From: Nitrospirota bacterium
GTDB lineage: Bacteria; Nitrospinota_A; UBA7883
Assembly: GCA_024275315.1 (NCBI GenBank)
Contig: JAJRZK010000017.1
Location: 1-64,000, forward strand
Direction: 5' to 3'
Length of the DNA: 64,000 nucleotides
A program made the position numbers and the translations under genes. The notes under the pieces are model-generated. The model had not been told where the DNA came from, searched no databases, and worked only from the letters and a program-made list of their open reading frames with translations. Shown here piece by piece: positions 45,684 to 54,271 of the stretch; within the stretch, counting starts at the first letter, position 1; each line of letters begins with the position of its first letter.

Positions 45684-46556
45684 ATGCTTAGTGGATCAAT
45701 AGTTGCTCTGGTCACGCCGTTCGCTGACGGCGCAATCGACGAAGAGAAGTTCACAGACCTTGTAAACTGGCACATAGAACAGGGGACACGGGGAATTGTA
45801 GCCTGCGGCACTACAGGTGAGTCGGCGACATTGTCCCATGAGGAGCACGCGAGGGTGATCGATCTGTGCGTGGAGGTGGTTGCCGGCCGGATCCCCGTGA
45901 TCGCCGGAGCCGGGTCGAATTCCACATCGGAGGCCATTTCCCTGACTATGCACGCCGCCGAAGCGGGGGCGGACGCGGCCCTGCTTGTCACCCCGTACTA
46001 CAACAAGCCGTCCCAGGAGGGGTTGTATCAACATTACAAAGCGATAGCCGACGCCGTCGATATCCCCCAGATTGTCTATAACGTCCCGGGCAGAACCGCT
46101 TCGGAGGTCTCGCCGGAAACGATGGCGCGGCTTGCCAGGCATAAAAACATAATAGGGGTTAAAGACGCGGGTGGATCCCTTGTAAAGACGGCGGATATGA
46201 TCGGGCTTTGTGAGCCTGATTTCATTGTGCTGTCCGGCGACGATTTTCTCACGGTACCAATGATGTCCATCGGGGCCAGAGGTGTGATTTCGGTGACGGC
46301 CAATATTGTCCCCGACAAGATCGCCGCCATGGTGGACGCCGCCGACAGCGGAGACTTTGCCAGGGCCCGGCAGTTGCACTATGAAACCAGGGATCTCTCC
46401 AACGCGATGTTTTTCGAGTCCAACCCGACGCCGGTCAAAACCGCGCTTGCGATGATGGGAAAAATCAGGGAGGAATTCCGGTTGCCGCTGTGCCAGGTGT
46501 CACAAATGAACCGGGAGAAGATTTACAGTGTCATGGAGAGGATGGAGCTTATTTAG
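45684..46556 (+). CDS. dapA: 4-hydroxy-tetrahydrodipicolinate synthase
   Basis: DapA condenses pyruvate with aspartate semialdehyde at the branch to lysine and DAP. The 290-residue TIM barrel has GTTGESATLSHEEH, the catalytic Tyr in IVYNVPGRT and the Schiff-base Lys in IIGVKDAGGS. It lies 14 nt after dapF. Length is standard. Lysine feedback sensitivity cannot be told from the sequence alone. Confidence 0.97.
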   Translation: MLSGSIVALVTPFADGAIDEEKFTDLVNWHIEQGTRGIVACGTTGESATLSHEEHARVIDLCVEVVAGRIPVIAGAGSNSTSEAISLTMHAAEAGADAALLVTPYYNKPSQEGLYQHYKAIADAVDIPQIVYNVPGRTASEVSPETMARLARHKNIIGVKDAGGSLVKTADMIGLCEPDFIVLSGDDFLTVPMMSIGARGVISVTANIVPDKIAAMVDAADSGDFARARQLHYETRDLSNAMFFESNPTPVKTALAMMGKIREEFRLPLCQVSQMNREKIYSVMERMELI

Positions 46557-46620
46557 GAAAGCGGGTGTGGAGCGATTCAGCGATTTTCGCACATGTTTCG
46601 GCGAATGAAGGAGAGCGGCC

Positions 46621-47424
46621 GTGATTAAAGCCATAGTGACAGGTTGCGCCGGCAGAATGGGACGCAGCATCGTAAATGTTATTGAAAGAACCGAAGGGAT
46701 CGAAATAAGCGGCGCAACAGACCTGCCGGATGGACCATTTACCGGAAGGGACATCGGCGAAGTGGCCGGGATCGGCGCCAAGGGGGTGGCCATCAGCTCC
46801 GAGCTGGGAAACATCATAAGCCAGTGTGATGTAATAATAGACTTCTCCGTTCCATCGGCCTCCTTGGAGCATTTTGTAAAGGCCGTTGAGGCTGGCAAGG
46901 CCATTGTTATCGGCACCACGGGGTTTAGCGGGGAGCATTGGAAAACTTTTGACGCCATGCGCAACAGTGTCAGCGCCGTTATCGCGCCTAATATGAGTGT
47001 CGGTGTCAACGCGCTTTTCAAGCTCGCCAGGGAAGCCGCGCAGATACTGGGGGATGGATACGACGTGGAGATCGTCGAGATGCATCACAACCAGAAGGTG
47101 GACGCCCCGTCGGGCACCGGTGCGAGGCTGGCCGAAATAGTGGCCGAAACCCTTAATCGGGACCTGGCCAAAACAGCCAACTATGGAAGACATGGCCAAA
47201 TTGGGAAAAGACCCAAAGACGAAATAGGGGTGATGACGCTAAGAGGCGGGGATGTGGTGGGCGATCACACCGTTATTTTCGCCGGGCCGGGGGAGAGGCT
47301 GGAGCTTGTCCACAGGGCCGGTTCCCGGGATAATTTCGCGATGGGGGCTGTTCGGGCGGCAAAATGGATCGTCGGGAAACCTAACGGCATTTACGACATG
47401 CAGGACGTACTGGGCCTTAAATGA
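46621..47424 (+). CDS. dapB: 4-hydroxy-tetrahydrodipicolinate reductase
   Basis: DapB reduces the DapA product with NAD(P)H. The 267-residue protein has the nucleotide-binding GCAGRMGRSI and the catalytic EMHHNQKVDAPSGT region (His/Lys), plus the C-terminal VHRAGSRDNFAMGAV. The start is GTG with GGAGAG upstream. It is the last gene of the cluster; a GC-rich hairpin lies 10 nt past the stop. Confidence 0.97.
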   Translation: MIKAIVTGCAGRMGRSIVNVIERTEGIEISGATDLPDGPFTGRDIGEVAGIGAKGVAISSELGNIISQCDVIIDFSVPSASLEHFVKAVEAGKAIVIGTTGFSGEHWKTFDAMRNSVSAVIAPNMSVGVNALFKLAREAAQILGDGYDVEIVEMHHNQKVDAPSGTGARLAEIVAETLNRDLAKTANYGRHGQIGKRPKDEIGVMTLRGGDVVGDHTVIFAGPGERLELVHRAGSRDNFAMGAVRAAKWIVGKPNGIYDMQDVLGLK

Positions 47425-47433
47425 CAAATCTGC

Positions 47434-47455
47434 GCGGAGCGGCTCGCCGCTCCGC
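47434..47455. terminator. GC-rich hairpin between dapB and the OsmC gene
   Basis: A perfect inverted repeat GCGGAGCGGC/GCCGCTCCGC with a 2-nt centre lies between two convergent genes. There is no T-run on either side, so termination is inferred from stability and position. Confidence 0.45.
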
Positions 47456-47468
47456 ACCGGGCTGACTT

Positions 47469-47990
47469 CTACGCTTTCGATCCGTTGATATAAACGTCTC
47501 CTGTCACGCCTATCGGCCTGTTTAGAGTGTCCATCACCGGGCAGTGCGATTCCACTGTTTTTATGAGTGTCCGCAAGGTTTCATCATCCGCCGGGCTTTT
47601 GATCCTGGTTTCATATTTTATGCTGGTGTATCCGGAGGGAACAGACTCATCCATGCCGAACAACCCGCGAAGATCCAAATAGCCTTTGACATCAACTTTC
47701 ACTTCGTCCAGCGGCACGCCCATAACAGCGGCGTAAGCGCCATACATGATTTCCTGGCATGTCCCCAGCGCCGCAAGGAGCAGTTCCACCGGGTTCATGC
47801 CGGCGTCTGCGCCGCCCAGCGTTGGTGGCTCGTCTATGGTGAGCGGATCGAAGTCACGAACCTTGGCTGTGCAACGCAGGTTTTCCACCAACTCGGTCTC
47901 GGCTCTGAAAACGACTTTTGCGGTTTCAGGTTTGTTCGATATAGCTTCTATGGTCTGTTGAAGAGTAGATTTCAAGCTTTCCTGGGACAT
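47469..47990 (-). CDS. OsmC/Ohr family protein
   Basis: This 173-residue protein has the two OsmC Cys positions: ALGTCQEIMYGAYA near residue 92 and SHCPVMDTLN near residue 152. The N-terminal Glu/Arg environment (VDEP-like IDEPPTLGGADAG) also fits. OsmC-type enzymes reduce organic hydroperoxides in the cytosol using the two thiols. The ATG at 47990 is chosen from AGGTGA upstream; a GTG at 47996 would add two residues. It is convergent with dapB and stands near the AhpC and Pcm genes. Confidence 0.85.
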   Translation of the reverse strand: MSQESLKSTLQQTIEAISNKPETAKVVFRAETELVENLRCTAKVRDFDPLTIDEPPTLGGADAGMNPVELLLAALGTCQEIMYGAYAAVMGVPLDEVKVDVKGYLDLRGLFGMDESVPSGYTSIKYETRIKSPADDETLRTLIKTVESHCPVMDTLNRPIGVTGDVYINGSKA

Positions 47991-48087
47991 AATCACCTCG
48001 TCCTGTTAAATGGATAATGTTGCATCCGACGATAATACTATATCAGCCCAAGTTAAATAAATGGATAATTGTGTGTCAGTCGTACCG

Positions 48088-48753
48088 TTACAGCGCCTGT
48101 GCAGACCCGGTCATGGGGACAAACCGCACAGACGCCACGAAATGATACTCCACACGGCCGGAGGATTTTACGCCCAGCATCAGGTCCTGATAATTCAACC
48201 CTCCAATGGGAAGAATTATCATCCCTCCCTCAGCCAACTGGTCCTCCAGCGGTTTTGGGGCTTTCCTGCTAGAAGCGGCGGCTATTATCTTGTCAAACGG
48301 GGCGTGTTGCGCCAGGCCCAGGGAGCCATCGGCGTGTTTTACTGTTACATTTAAATAACCGATACGCTTTAACCTCTCGGCCGACTCATCGGCCAGCTCC
48401 TTGATTATCTCGGTTGTGTATACATGACCTGCCAGAAGCGACAGCGCCGCCGCCTGGTATCCGGACCCCGCGCCTACCTCCAGCACGTTATCCTTTTTAG
48501 TCAGGCGCAATTTCTGAAGCATCAACGCAACTATGTATGGCTGGCTTATGGTCTGCCCCGCGCCGATGGAGAGCGGGTTGTCGTCATAGGCGAATTCTAT
48601 CAACGCCGGTGAGATGAACTTTTCCCGGGGGACAGAAGCCATGGCTTTGAGCACGTCGGCGTCCGTGATGTCACGGCCTTTCAAATGGCGCTCCACCATG
48701 TTTCGCCTTGCGCGATCCAGATCGCCCGCGTCTGTGGTCAAAAGAGGGAACAT
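48088..48753 (-). CDS. pcm: protein-L-isoaspartate O-methyltransferase
   Basis: Pcm methylates isoaspartyl residues and so starts repair of aged proteins. The 221-residue product has the family pattern VPREKFISP...AYDDNPLSIGAGQTISQPYIVALM, the SAM-binding LEVGAGSGYQAAALSLL and the ITAAA-like IIAAAS. The C-terminus LPIGGLNYQDLM also fits. It is transcribed with the neighbouring minus-strand hypothetical gene upstream (57-nt gap). Confidence 0.95.
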   Translation of the reverse strand: MFPLLTTDAGDLDRARRNMVERHLKGRDITDADVLKAMASVPREKFISPALIEFAYDDNPLSIGAGQTISQPYIVALMLQKLRLTKKDNVLEVGAGSGYQAAALSLLAGHVYTTEIIKELADESAERLKRIGYLNVTVKHADGSLGLAQHAPFDKIIAAASSRKAPKPLEDQLAEGGMIILPIGGLNYQDLMLGVKSSGRVEYHFVASVRFVPMTGSAQAL

Positions 48754-48810
48754 CCACTCCCCTAATAGATGTTACGCCGATCCCAGAAACCGGACAGGAG
48801 AAAGTGGTGT

Positions 48811-49203
48811 TTATTCGAGAGTAAGACCGTTTTTCCTGAGCCAGTCTTCCTGGTCGAACTTGCTCGCCAAAAACTCCCTGAAAGCTATTTCACTGCTCGA
48901 TTCCCGCTTTCCGTCCACGAAGTTTTTGAATTCGTTTTTTTTGGTCCTGGGTTGGGTCAAACCGGATATATCCGAGCCAATATTGAAGTTCTTGACCTGT
49001 TCCTGGTCGCCTTTATCCAGATCGATAGAATCGGCGAGGTTCTGCAGTTTCAGCATCAGCACCATGAAGGATTTTGAATAGCTGTCATCTGTTTCCGAGA
49101 TTTTTCTCATGGCCTTTCGCACATCCCTGGAATTGATAATCGCATCCACTATGGCCCTGGAAAGGCTCTCCATTTCATCATCGGGACGCTTGTTTTCAGC
49201 CAT
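48811..49203 (-). CDS. hypothetical protein, charged and helical
   Basis: The product has 130 residues. It begins MAENKRPDDEMESLSRAIVDAIINSRDVRKA and is predominantly charged helix with no signal peptide, membrane segment or Cys. The segment KNEFKNFVDGKRESSSEIAFREFL is the most distinctive part. It lies between nfo and pcm on the same strand and may share their transcript. I do not recognise the family. Confidence 0.65.
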   Translation of the reverse strand: MAENKRPDDEMESLSRAIVDAIINSRDVRKAMRKISETDDSYSKSFMVLMLKLQNLADSIDLDKGDQEQVKNFNIGSDISGLTQPRTKKNEFKNFVDGKRESSSEIAFREFLASKFDQEDWLRKNGLTLE

Positions 49204-49286
49204 TCATCCATCTCCATGGCAACGGAAATTGTTACATTTGCATTGTAGCATACGCCAAGTTCAAGTCAAGCTGGCCAGGACCTGCC

Positions 49287-50201
49287 TCACCCATCTATAG
49301 CGCTGTTTTTTTCACCTGCAAGGGCGTTGAGGAAGCCGAGGTTGACTATATCCTCGACCCCGTCGGGCCCTTTAGGCGTCTCGAGTATCATGGGAATATT
49401 CAAAAACCTGGGGTCGTTGACGAGAAGCCTGAACCCTTCTGCGCCTATATGTCCCTTGCCGATATGCTCATGCCTGTCCACACGGGAACCCAGCTCTTTT
49501 TTTGAATCGTTCAGGTGGAACATCGCTATTTTATCAAGACCGATTACCTTATCGAACTGGTTGAACGTCTCATAATATCCATCCCGATGATTTATGGCGT
49601 ATCCAGCGGCGAAGACATGGCATGTATCGACACAGACAGCCAGGCGGTCACTCTCTTCGACGTTATCCATTATCGCGGCGATCTGCTCGAACCTGTGGCC
49701 TATCGAGGTGCCCTGCCCGGCGGTGGTTTCCAGCGTGAGAGTGACATCGCTACCGGGCCTGCTCGACAGGGCCCAGTTCAACGATTCCGCGACACGTTTG
49801 ACACTCTCCGATTCAGGAGAGCCTTTTCCCGCTCCCGGATGAAACACCAGACACGGTATTTTCAACGTATCGGCACGATCTATCTCGTCCAGAAACGCGG
49901 AACGCGATTTTTTTAACAAGGTTTTGTCCGGGGAGGCGAGGTTGATCAGATAGCAATCATGGGATGCGAAAACTTCTATATCAAACTTTTTCGAGTTTTC
50001 AAGAAACTTTTCTATTTCTGTGTTTTGGAGGGGTTTTGCGGCCCATTGGTTATTGTTTTTTGTAAAAACCTGTATCGACCTGGCGCCAGCAGCGTCGGCT
50101 CTGGTCAACGCTGTGGATACCCCTCCCGCTATGGACATATGGGCTCCGAAGCGGCGTCGGGATTTTGGATTCGATGTTTTTTCCATAGGTCGATGATTCA
50201 A
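49287..50201 (-). CDS. nfo: endonuclease IV (AP endonuclease)
   Basis: Nfo cuts DNA at abasic sites using a trinuclear Zn centre. The 304-residue TIM barrel shows the metal-ligand motifs: HMSIAGGV near the start, VFHPGAGKG, LETTAGQGTSIG, CVDTCHVFAAGYAI, FHLNDSKKELGSRVDRHEHIGKG and ILETPKGPDG. The length fits. The start is TTG at 50201 or ATG at 50186; neither has a strong ribosome-binding site. Confidence 0.95.
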   Translation of the reverse strand: MNHRPMEKTSNPKSRRRFGAHMSIAGGVSTALTRADAAGARSIQVFTKNNNQWAAKPLQNTEIEKFLENSKKFDIEVFASHDCYLINLASPDKTLLKKSRSAFLDEIDRADTLKIPCLVFHPGAGKGSPESESVKRVAESLNWALSSRPGSDVTLTLETTAGQGTSIGHRFEQIAAIMDNVEESDRLAVCVDTCHVFAAGYAINHRDGYYETFNQFDKVIGLDKIAMFHLNDSKKELGSRVDRHEHIGKGHIGAEGFRLLVNDPRFLNIPMILETPKGPDGVEDIVNLGFLNALAGEKNSAIDG

Positions 50202-50273
50202 GCCGGACCGCCTGATGATAAAATCAATATGGCCCGTTCACACTGCCAGTTATCGCTCTTTTCGAATTGTAAT

Positions 50274-50309
50274 AAAAAAAAAGCGGTCCGCGAAAGGGGT
50301 GCGGACCGC
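50274..50309 (-). terminator. Rho-independent terminator of the AhpC-type gene
   Basis: On the minus strand the arms GCGGTCCGC/GCGGACCGC form a 9-bp stem with a 9-nt loop, followed by nine T. It lies 38 nt after the peroxiredoxin stop. Confidence 0.9.
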
Positions 50310-50346
50310 CAAGCCGGCTTTTGCGGGGGAGGCAGGAGCCGGTTAC

Positions 50347-50931
50347 TTACTTTACTTTGGCAAAATATTCCTGTGATTCGGTCGGGCTGGGCTTCATGGT
50401 GTCTGCCCCCGGGGTCCATCCGGCCGGGCATACCTCACCGGTTTCGTCCACACTCTGAATGGCGCTTAGCACCCTTAGCACCTCATCCACGTTTCGGCCA
50501 ATACCAAGATCGTGAACCAGCTTATAGCGGATATTTCCTTCCGGGCCTATGATATATAAACCACGCAACGTGATGCCGCTTTCCAGCAGAACGTCGTAAT
50601 CCTGCCCGATTTTTTTCGTCATGTCCGCCAGCAGGGGGAATTTGATGTCTCCAAGTCCGCCTTTGTTCCGTGGAGTTTCCTTCCACGCCAGGTGGGAGAA
50701 CTGGCTATCGACAGAGCATCCCACTATTTCAGCGCCAAGCTTTGTAAAATCTTCTACCCTGTCTGAAAAAGCGGTGATTTCTGTAGGGCAAACAAATGTA
50801 AAATCAAGAGGATAAAAGAAAAGCACCAGCCATTTGCCTTTGTAATCAGAGAGGCTTACTTCCTTAAACTCCTTGTCTACGACGGCGGTCGCTGAAAAAT
50901 CAGGCGCAGCTGATTGAACCTGTGCGGACAT
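50347..50931 (-). CDS. 2-Cys peroxiredoxin (AhpC/Prx1 type)
   Basis: This 194-residue thiol peroxidase reduces H2O2 and organic peroxides. The peroxidatic Cys is in [14 protein letters not shown] near residue 50 and the resolving Cys in [11 protein letters not shown] near residue 169. In contrast to the Bcp-type protein at 32.9 kb, its catalytic residue is an ordinary Cys and both cysteines are kept. It is monocistronic with a strong terminator. No ahpF adjoins. Confidence 0.95.
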   Translation of the reverse strand: MSAQVQSAAPDFSATAVVDKEFKEVSLSDYKGKWLVLFFYPLDFTFVCPTEITAFSDRVEDFTKLGAEIVGCSVDSQFSHLAWKETPRNKGGLGDIKFPLLADMTKKIGQDYDVLLESGITLRGLYIIGPEGNIRYKLVHDLGIGRNVDEVLRVLSAIQSVDETGEVCPAGWTPGADTMKPSPTESQEYFAKVK

Positions 50932-51051
50932 ATTTTGGATCTCCTATTAGCATATAAATTAACATCAAGATAATACTTGCTCGATTGCTTAGACTTATTA
51001 TAAAACTCTGCTCCGAAATGTCAAATGGAAAATGTATGTAATTTGAAAAAA

Positions 51052-51897
51052 TTACATTTCCCGACAAGAGCAGACAGCATCCAGATCACAGGTCAGGCAA
51101 CGTGACGGGTCTATTTTTTTCACACAATATCCCAGTTTGCCATATGAACATATGGCAAAATCGTATTTAACCGGGTCGGCGGGGTCGAGTAGTTTCAAAA
51201 ATTCAGTAAGCTCGACCGCCGCTTTCCAATCGTCTGCTTTCCTTTTCAGCATATTCAGTTGTCGCGCGATTCTACCGACATGCGTATCCAGCGGCATTAC
51301 AAGACGCGATTTTGACACAACCCCGGACCATGGGCCGGGGTCCACCCGGTCTTTCCGCACCATCCATCTAAGAAAAAGGTTCCATCTTTTTGACGCCCCT
51401 CCCGCCAAAGGGTCTGATACAAGAGAGTTAAACGCCCTTGAATCGGCGCGGGAATACGTCCGAAGAGCGGCGGCCAGTCCTGCAAGCCCCGGCAGGATTG
51501 TTTCCTCCGCCCGGTTGTCATGACGCAAAAAAAGATCCCGTATCGATCCGTGTTTCCTGCGGGCCTCTCCCACCGCGCGTACGAGCGCCACCAGGTCGTC
51601 CCGTTTGTGAAACCTGTAGGAGAAACCTTTCATCCAGCTCCGGTTATTTCCGCTCCGGAAAGTCTCACAAAATCCGGCGGGAGAAGATCCCATGGAGCCG
51701 ATGATGGTGGCGACGTTTTTTTGGATCAGATCGGCCCTCCCATAAGCGAACATGGCCGCAAACAAACAGGCCGTTTCCAGGTCATCTGCTGAAGTAAAAT
51801 GGTTGACCGCGGCCAAGGGGTCTGGCTCGAGGTACGTCTTGTCAAACCGGGCGAGGAGCCGGTCCAGGTGTGGTTTTATACTTTCAGGGGTGACCAT
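51052..51897 (-). CDS. TIGR02757/DUF2400 family protein
   Basis: This 281-residue protein has the family features: LFAAMFAYGRADLIQKNV, FSYRFHKRDDLVAL, RWNLFLRWMVRKD, MPLDTHVGRIARQL and PVKYDFAICSYGKLGYC. The end has a cysteine group (C-x6-C-x2-C-x4-C-x-C) reminiscent of the Fe-S loop of HhH-GPD DNA glycosylases, to which the family is related. The biochemical role is unknown. It overlaps no neighbour and is followed downstream by the AhpC-type gene region. Confidence 0.85.
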   Translation of the reverse strand: MVTPESIKPHLDRLLARFDKTYLEPDPLAAVNHFTSADDLETACLFAAMFAYGRADLIQKNVATIIGSMGSSPAGFCETFRSGNNRSWMKGFSYRFHKRDDLVALVRAVGEARRKHGSIRDLFLRHDNRAEETILPGLAGLAAALRTYSRADSRAFNSLVSDPLAGGASKRWNLFLRWMVRKDRVDPGPWSGVVSKSRLVMPLDTHVGRIARQLNMLKRKADDWKAAVELTEFLKLLDPADPVKYDFAICSYGKLGYCVKKIDPSRCLTCDLDAVCSCREM

Positions 51898-51950
51898 CCT
51901 TGCAAGTCGCCAAAAAAACCTGGGAGAAGAGGGCGACGAAACCTCTATCC

Positions 51951-52256
51951 CTAATCGCCCTGCTCCGCCTGGCTTGTCGCCTCGGACTCCAGCGCCGCAT
52001 CCTCGGAAGCTTTTTGCTTGGCCAACTTCTCATCCGCTTTCTGGATATTTTTCAACCGGTTGGCTTCAACCGTTTCGAGCCAGGCTTTTTTGGCTTTTTC
52101 AACCTTCAACTTGCGTTGCGCCCTTTTGACCTTTTTCACCGCTTTGCGCAGACTGGCCCTCTTTTCCGGGTCGAGCGTCTGCCCATCTTTGGATCCCTTG
52201 AGCGATTCAAGTTTTCTGATCGCCGATTCAAGCTTTTGCTGTACTGTTACCGCCAT
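51951..52256 (-). CDS. small Lys/Ala-rich coiled-coil protein
   Basis: The product has 101 residues, about a quarter Lys plus Arg, and a heptad-like pattern over residues 5-85 (QQKLESAIRKLESLKG, RKAVKKVKRAQRKLKVEK). The C-terminus is acidic (EDAALESEATSQAEQGD). There is no signal peptide, Cys or membrane segment. This composition fits a nucleic-acid-associated or ribosome-associated small protein, but no family is recognised. It diverges from the FmdB-like gene and is followed by the TIGR02757 gene. Confidence 0.65.
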   Translation of the reverse strand: MAVTVQQKLESAIRKLESLKGSKDGQTLDPEKRASLRKAVKKVKRAQRKLKVEKAKKAWLETVEANRLKNIQKADEKLAKQKASEDAALESEATSQAEQGD

Positions 52257-52336
52257 TATCCCTGCCGTTATATGTAAAATAAGCCAAACTGATTACAACC
52301 ACTGTAAATAAGGAAACCTGATAATATCATCATAGA

Positions 52337-52365
52337 TTGAAAACGCAATATTTTTTACATATAAT
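52337..52365 (+). promoter_or_regulatory. strong sigma70-type promoter upstream of the FmdB-like gene
   Basis: TTGAAA (52337-52342), a 17-nt spacer and a perfect TATAAT (52360-52365) form a near-consensus promoter facing the 52461 gene. Confidence 0.7.
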
Positions 52366-52376
52366 TCCACCATACC

Positions 52377-52400
52377 AATTAACCAAAACTCTGGTTAATT
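52377..52400 (+). repeat. 9-bp inverted repeat just after the promoter
   Basis: AATTAACCA and TGGTTAATT are perfect arms with a 6-nt spacer, at about +5 to +28 of the predicted transcript. This is a typical repressor-operator position; a 5' hairpin is the alternative. Confidence 0.5.
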
Positions 52401-52460
52401 ATTGCAAAACCAGCTGCGTCGACATTGCCACATTTATTTTGCGATAAAAGACGAGGATTT

Positions 52461-52706
52461 ATGCCTATTTACGAGTACAAATGCGCCGATTGCGGCCGCC
52501 TTTTTGAGCAGGCCCACTTTACAAGTGAATCATATGACAACCTCAGGTGCCCCGGATGCGGAGGCTCCTCGGTCTCCAAAAAATTTTCCACATTCGCCGT
52601 TTCCGCATCATCGACTGGCTCTTCGGTCCCGCCCAGATGTGAGACAGAAGGGCCATGCGCCACCCCAAACCTGCCAGGATGCTCTTCTGGTGTCTGCGGA
52701 ATCTGA
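52461..52706 (+). CDS. FmdB-family zinc-ribbon protein
   Basis: This 81-residue protein opens with the FmdB motif MPIYEYKCADCGRLFE followed by RCPGCG, so a CxxC...CxxC zinc ribbon is present in residues 8-40. A Ser-rich region and a second set of cysteines follow (PPRCETEGPCATPNLPGCSSGVCG). GAGGATTT precedes the ATG. FmdB proteins are proposed regulators or metal proteins with no firm role. A promoter and an inverted repeat sit upstream. A hypothetical gene follows after 5 nt. Confidence 0.88.
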   Translation: MPIYEYKCADCGRLFEQAHFTSESYDNLRCPGCGGSSVSKKFSTFAVSASSTGSSVPPRCETEGPCATPNLPGCSSGVCGI

Positions 52707-52711
52707 CGATT

Positions 52712-53050
52712 ATGAGCGAGCTTTCAGATATAAACATCAAGTTGCGGATCGAGGCGATCTCCTTGGCGTTAAGAAATCATCCGGACCTGCTGACGGAAAT
52801 CCTGAACCATGACAGAGACGGTATCAACCCCGACTCCACCCCGGACAATCTCGATTGCGCCGAACCTTTCAATACGCTGATCCGAGTGGCCTGGGATATA
52901 TGGAACGGTACCGGGGAGACAGAGTTCGACATGGTGCTGGAGCTTTTGCCGGCGGAGGATTTTTACGCATTCGTGGAGGCTATGAAAAAATTTAGCCAGT
53001 TGCGTGACAAGATATATCATTCCTACGCTTCCGGCTCGGAGAACGACTGA
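52712..53050 (+). CDS. hypothetical protein
   Basis: This 112-residue acidic protein starts MSELSDINIKLRIEAISLALRNHP. It contains a helical second half (MVLELLPAEDFYAFVEAMKKFSQLRDKIYHSY). There is no signal peptide or membrane span. It is 5 nt downstream of the FmdB-like gene and probably cotranscribed. I chose the ATG at 52712; a longer frame would overlap FmdB. The family is not recognised. Confidence 0.6.
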   Translation: MSELSDINIKLRIEAISLALRNHPDLLTEILNHDRDGINPDSTPDNLDCAEPFNTLIRVAWDIWNGTGETEFDMVLELLPAEDFYAFVEAMKKFSQLRDKIYHSYASGSEND

Positions 53051-53088
53051 ACGCACAGGCTGATTTCGGTCCTTTAATTCCGAAGTTG

Positions 53089-53097
53089 TGATATAAT
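53089..53097 (+). promoter_or_regulatory. extended -10 promoter element
   Basis: TGATATAAT matches the TGn-TATAAT extended -10 consensus, 46 nt before the cNMP-fold gene. No clear -35 is visible, as is usual for this promoter type. Confidence 0.5.
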
Positions 53098-53142
53098 TTT
53101 GCCGGTGGTCAAATAATTTATGATATTCGGATCAACATAATC

Positions 53143-54090
53143 ATGAATAGACCCGACGACAGGGCCGGCGACATACACGAAAGCGAAGCCGCCACGATCG
53201 AAGTTGTCAGCCTCATGGCGAGAATGCCGGAGTTTCATTGTGTAAAACGCGAGGCCCTTGTATATCTGGCCAAGCTCAAACCACGCGCCTACAAACCTGG
53301 CGAGGTCGTGATCGACGGCAGTGAAGGGTCGAACAAGAACCTTGTCATAATCCTGGCAGGCTCCTGTGATATAGAAAAATCGATCCTGATAGGGGAAACC
53401 AGGGTTTGGGAAAAAATCGGCAGGGTGCACGCCCCTGCCGTGGTCGGCGAAGTAAGGGTGTTTTCACCAAAACCACCCATCGCCGCGGTCGTATCCGCCC
53501 AAAGGTCGCTGGCGCTTGTCGTTTCACACGAAGCGATAATAGAGCTGTTCAGGCAGTCGGAAGTGACGTTGCCTGTAATGACGGAGAACTTCGCCAGGTT
53601 GAGCGTGGCCCGGTGCAAAAACACGGCAGGCTGTTATTTGCAAGCTGTAAACGAACTATTTGGCGAGAATATCCTGGATACCAAGGAGTTGCTGGCCAAA
53701 CTGGCCCAGCTTGAAGCCGTGGTGGAAAGCGGAGCTAAAAACCTGGATCTTGACGGTGAGGTATTCAACGACCTGAGCAATTACCTGGAGTGGCTGGATC
53801 ATACGCTGGCTTTGATCACCCATATTAAAATGACACAAGATTTTGCCATACCACAGCTGAGCCAATCTGAGATCCCGGAGGGCATAACGTTGTCCGCAAC
53901 CGCCATTGAAGCGCTGAATCTGGGAAGGAACAGGGAAATTTCCATCAGCCAGGCCTTGACGGAAACCGTCTCGCGACAGGTTACAGGCCAGCTGAAAATG
54001 GAGAATCATATAGGATTTTTCCTGGATATCATAGAATGCATAGAGGAACTGCAAAGCCTGATTCCCTACGCGCATGAGCCTGATATCTGA
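53143..54090 (+). CDS. cyclic-nucleotide-binding-fold protein without DNA-binding domain
   Basis: This 315-residue protein has an N-terminal cNMP-binding-like beta-roll (about 20-135: MPEFHCVKREALVYLAKLKPRAYKPGEVVI, VIILAGSCDIEKSI, VGEVRVFSPKPPIAAVVSAQRSLAL). The GEVR of the phosphate-binding cassette region is only partly conserved. The remaining 180 residues are helical, with no helix-turn-helix typical of CRP/FNR, so it is not a classical transcription factor. The ligand may be absent or different. It precedes a sensor-kinase gene by 181 nt, with its own promoter between them. Confidence 0.75.
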   Translation: MNRPDDRAGDIHESEAATIEVVSLMARMPEFHCVKREALVYLAKLKPRAYKPGEVVIDGSEGSNKNLVIILAGSCDIEKSILIGETRVWEKIGRVHAPAVVGEVRVFSPKPPIAAVVSAQRSLALVVSHEAIIELFRQSEVTLPVMTENFARLSVARCKNTAGCYLQAVNELFGENILDTKELLAKLAQLEAVVESGAKNLDLDGEVFNDLSNYLEWLDHTLALITHIKMTQDFAIPQLSQSEIPEGITLSATAIEALNLGRNREISISQALTETVSRQVTGQLKMENHIGFFLDIIECIEELQSLIPYAHEPDI

Positions 54091-54164
54091 AATATCTACC
54101 ATCCGCCCGGCGCTCATGCTTAGCCGTTATACGCCATATGTTCAGCGGTTTTCCACGATTTTGG

Positions 54165-54193
54165 TTTTCAATCCTTTCGCAGACAGATAAAAT
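54165..54193 (+). promoter_or_regulatory. candidate promoter of the sensor kinase gene
   Basis: TTTTCA (54165-54170), a 17-nt spacer and TAAAAT (54188-54193) lie 79 nt before the kinase start. The -35 box is identical to that of the cheA1 promoter candidate. Confidence 0.45.
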
Positions 54194-54271
54194 ACAACCC
54201 GACTACGCCCGGCGACCTGGTTCGATTTCGAGGCGCGCTGGCCTCCTTTTTCCTTGATTTCGGAGCCTCTG

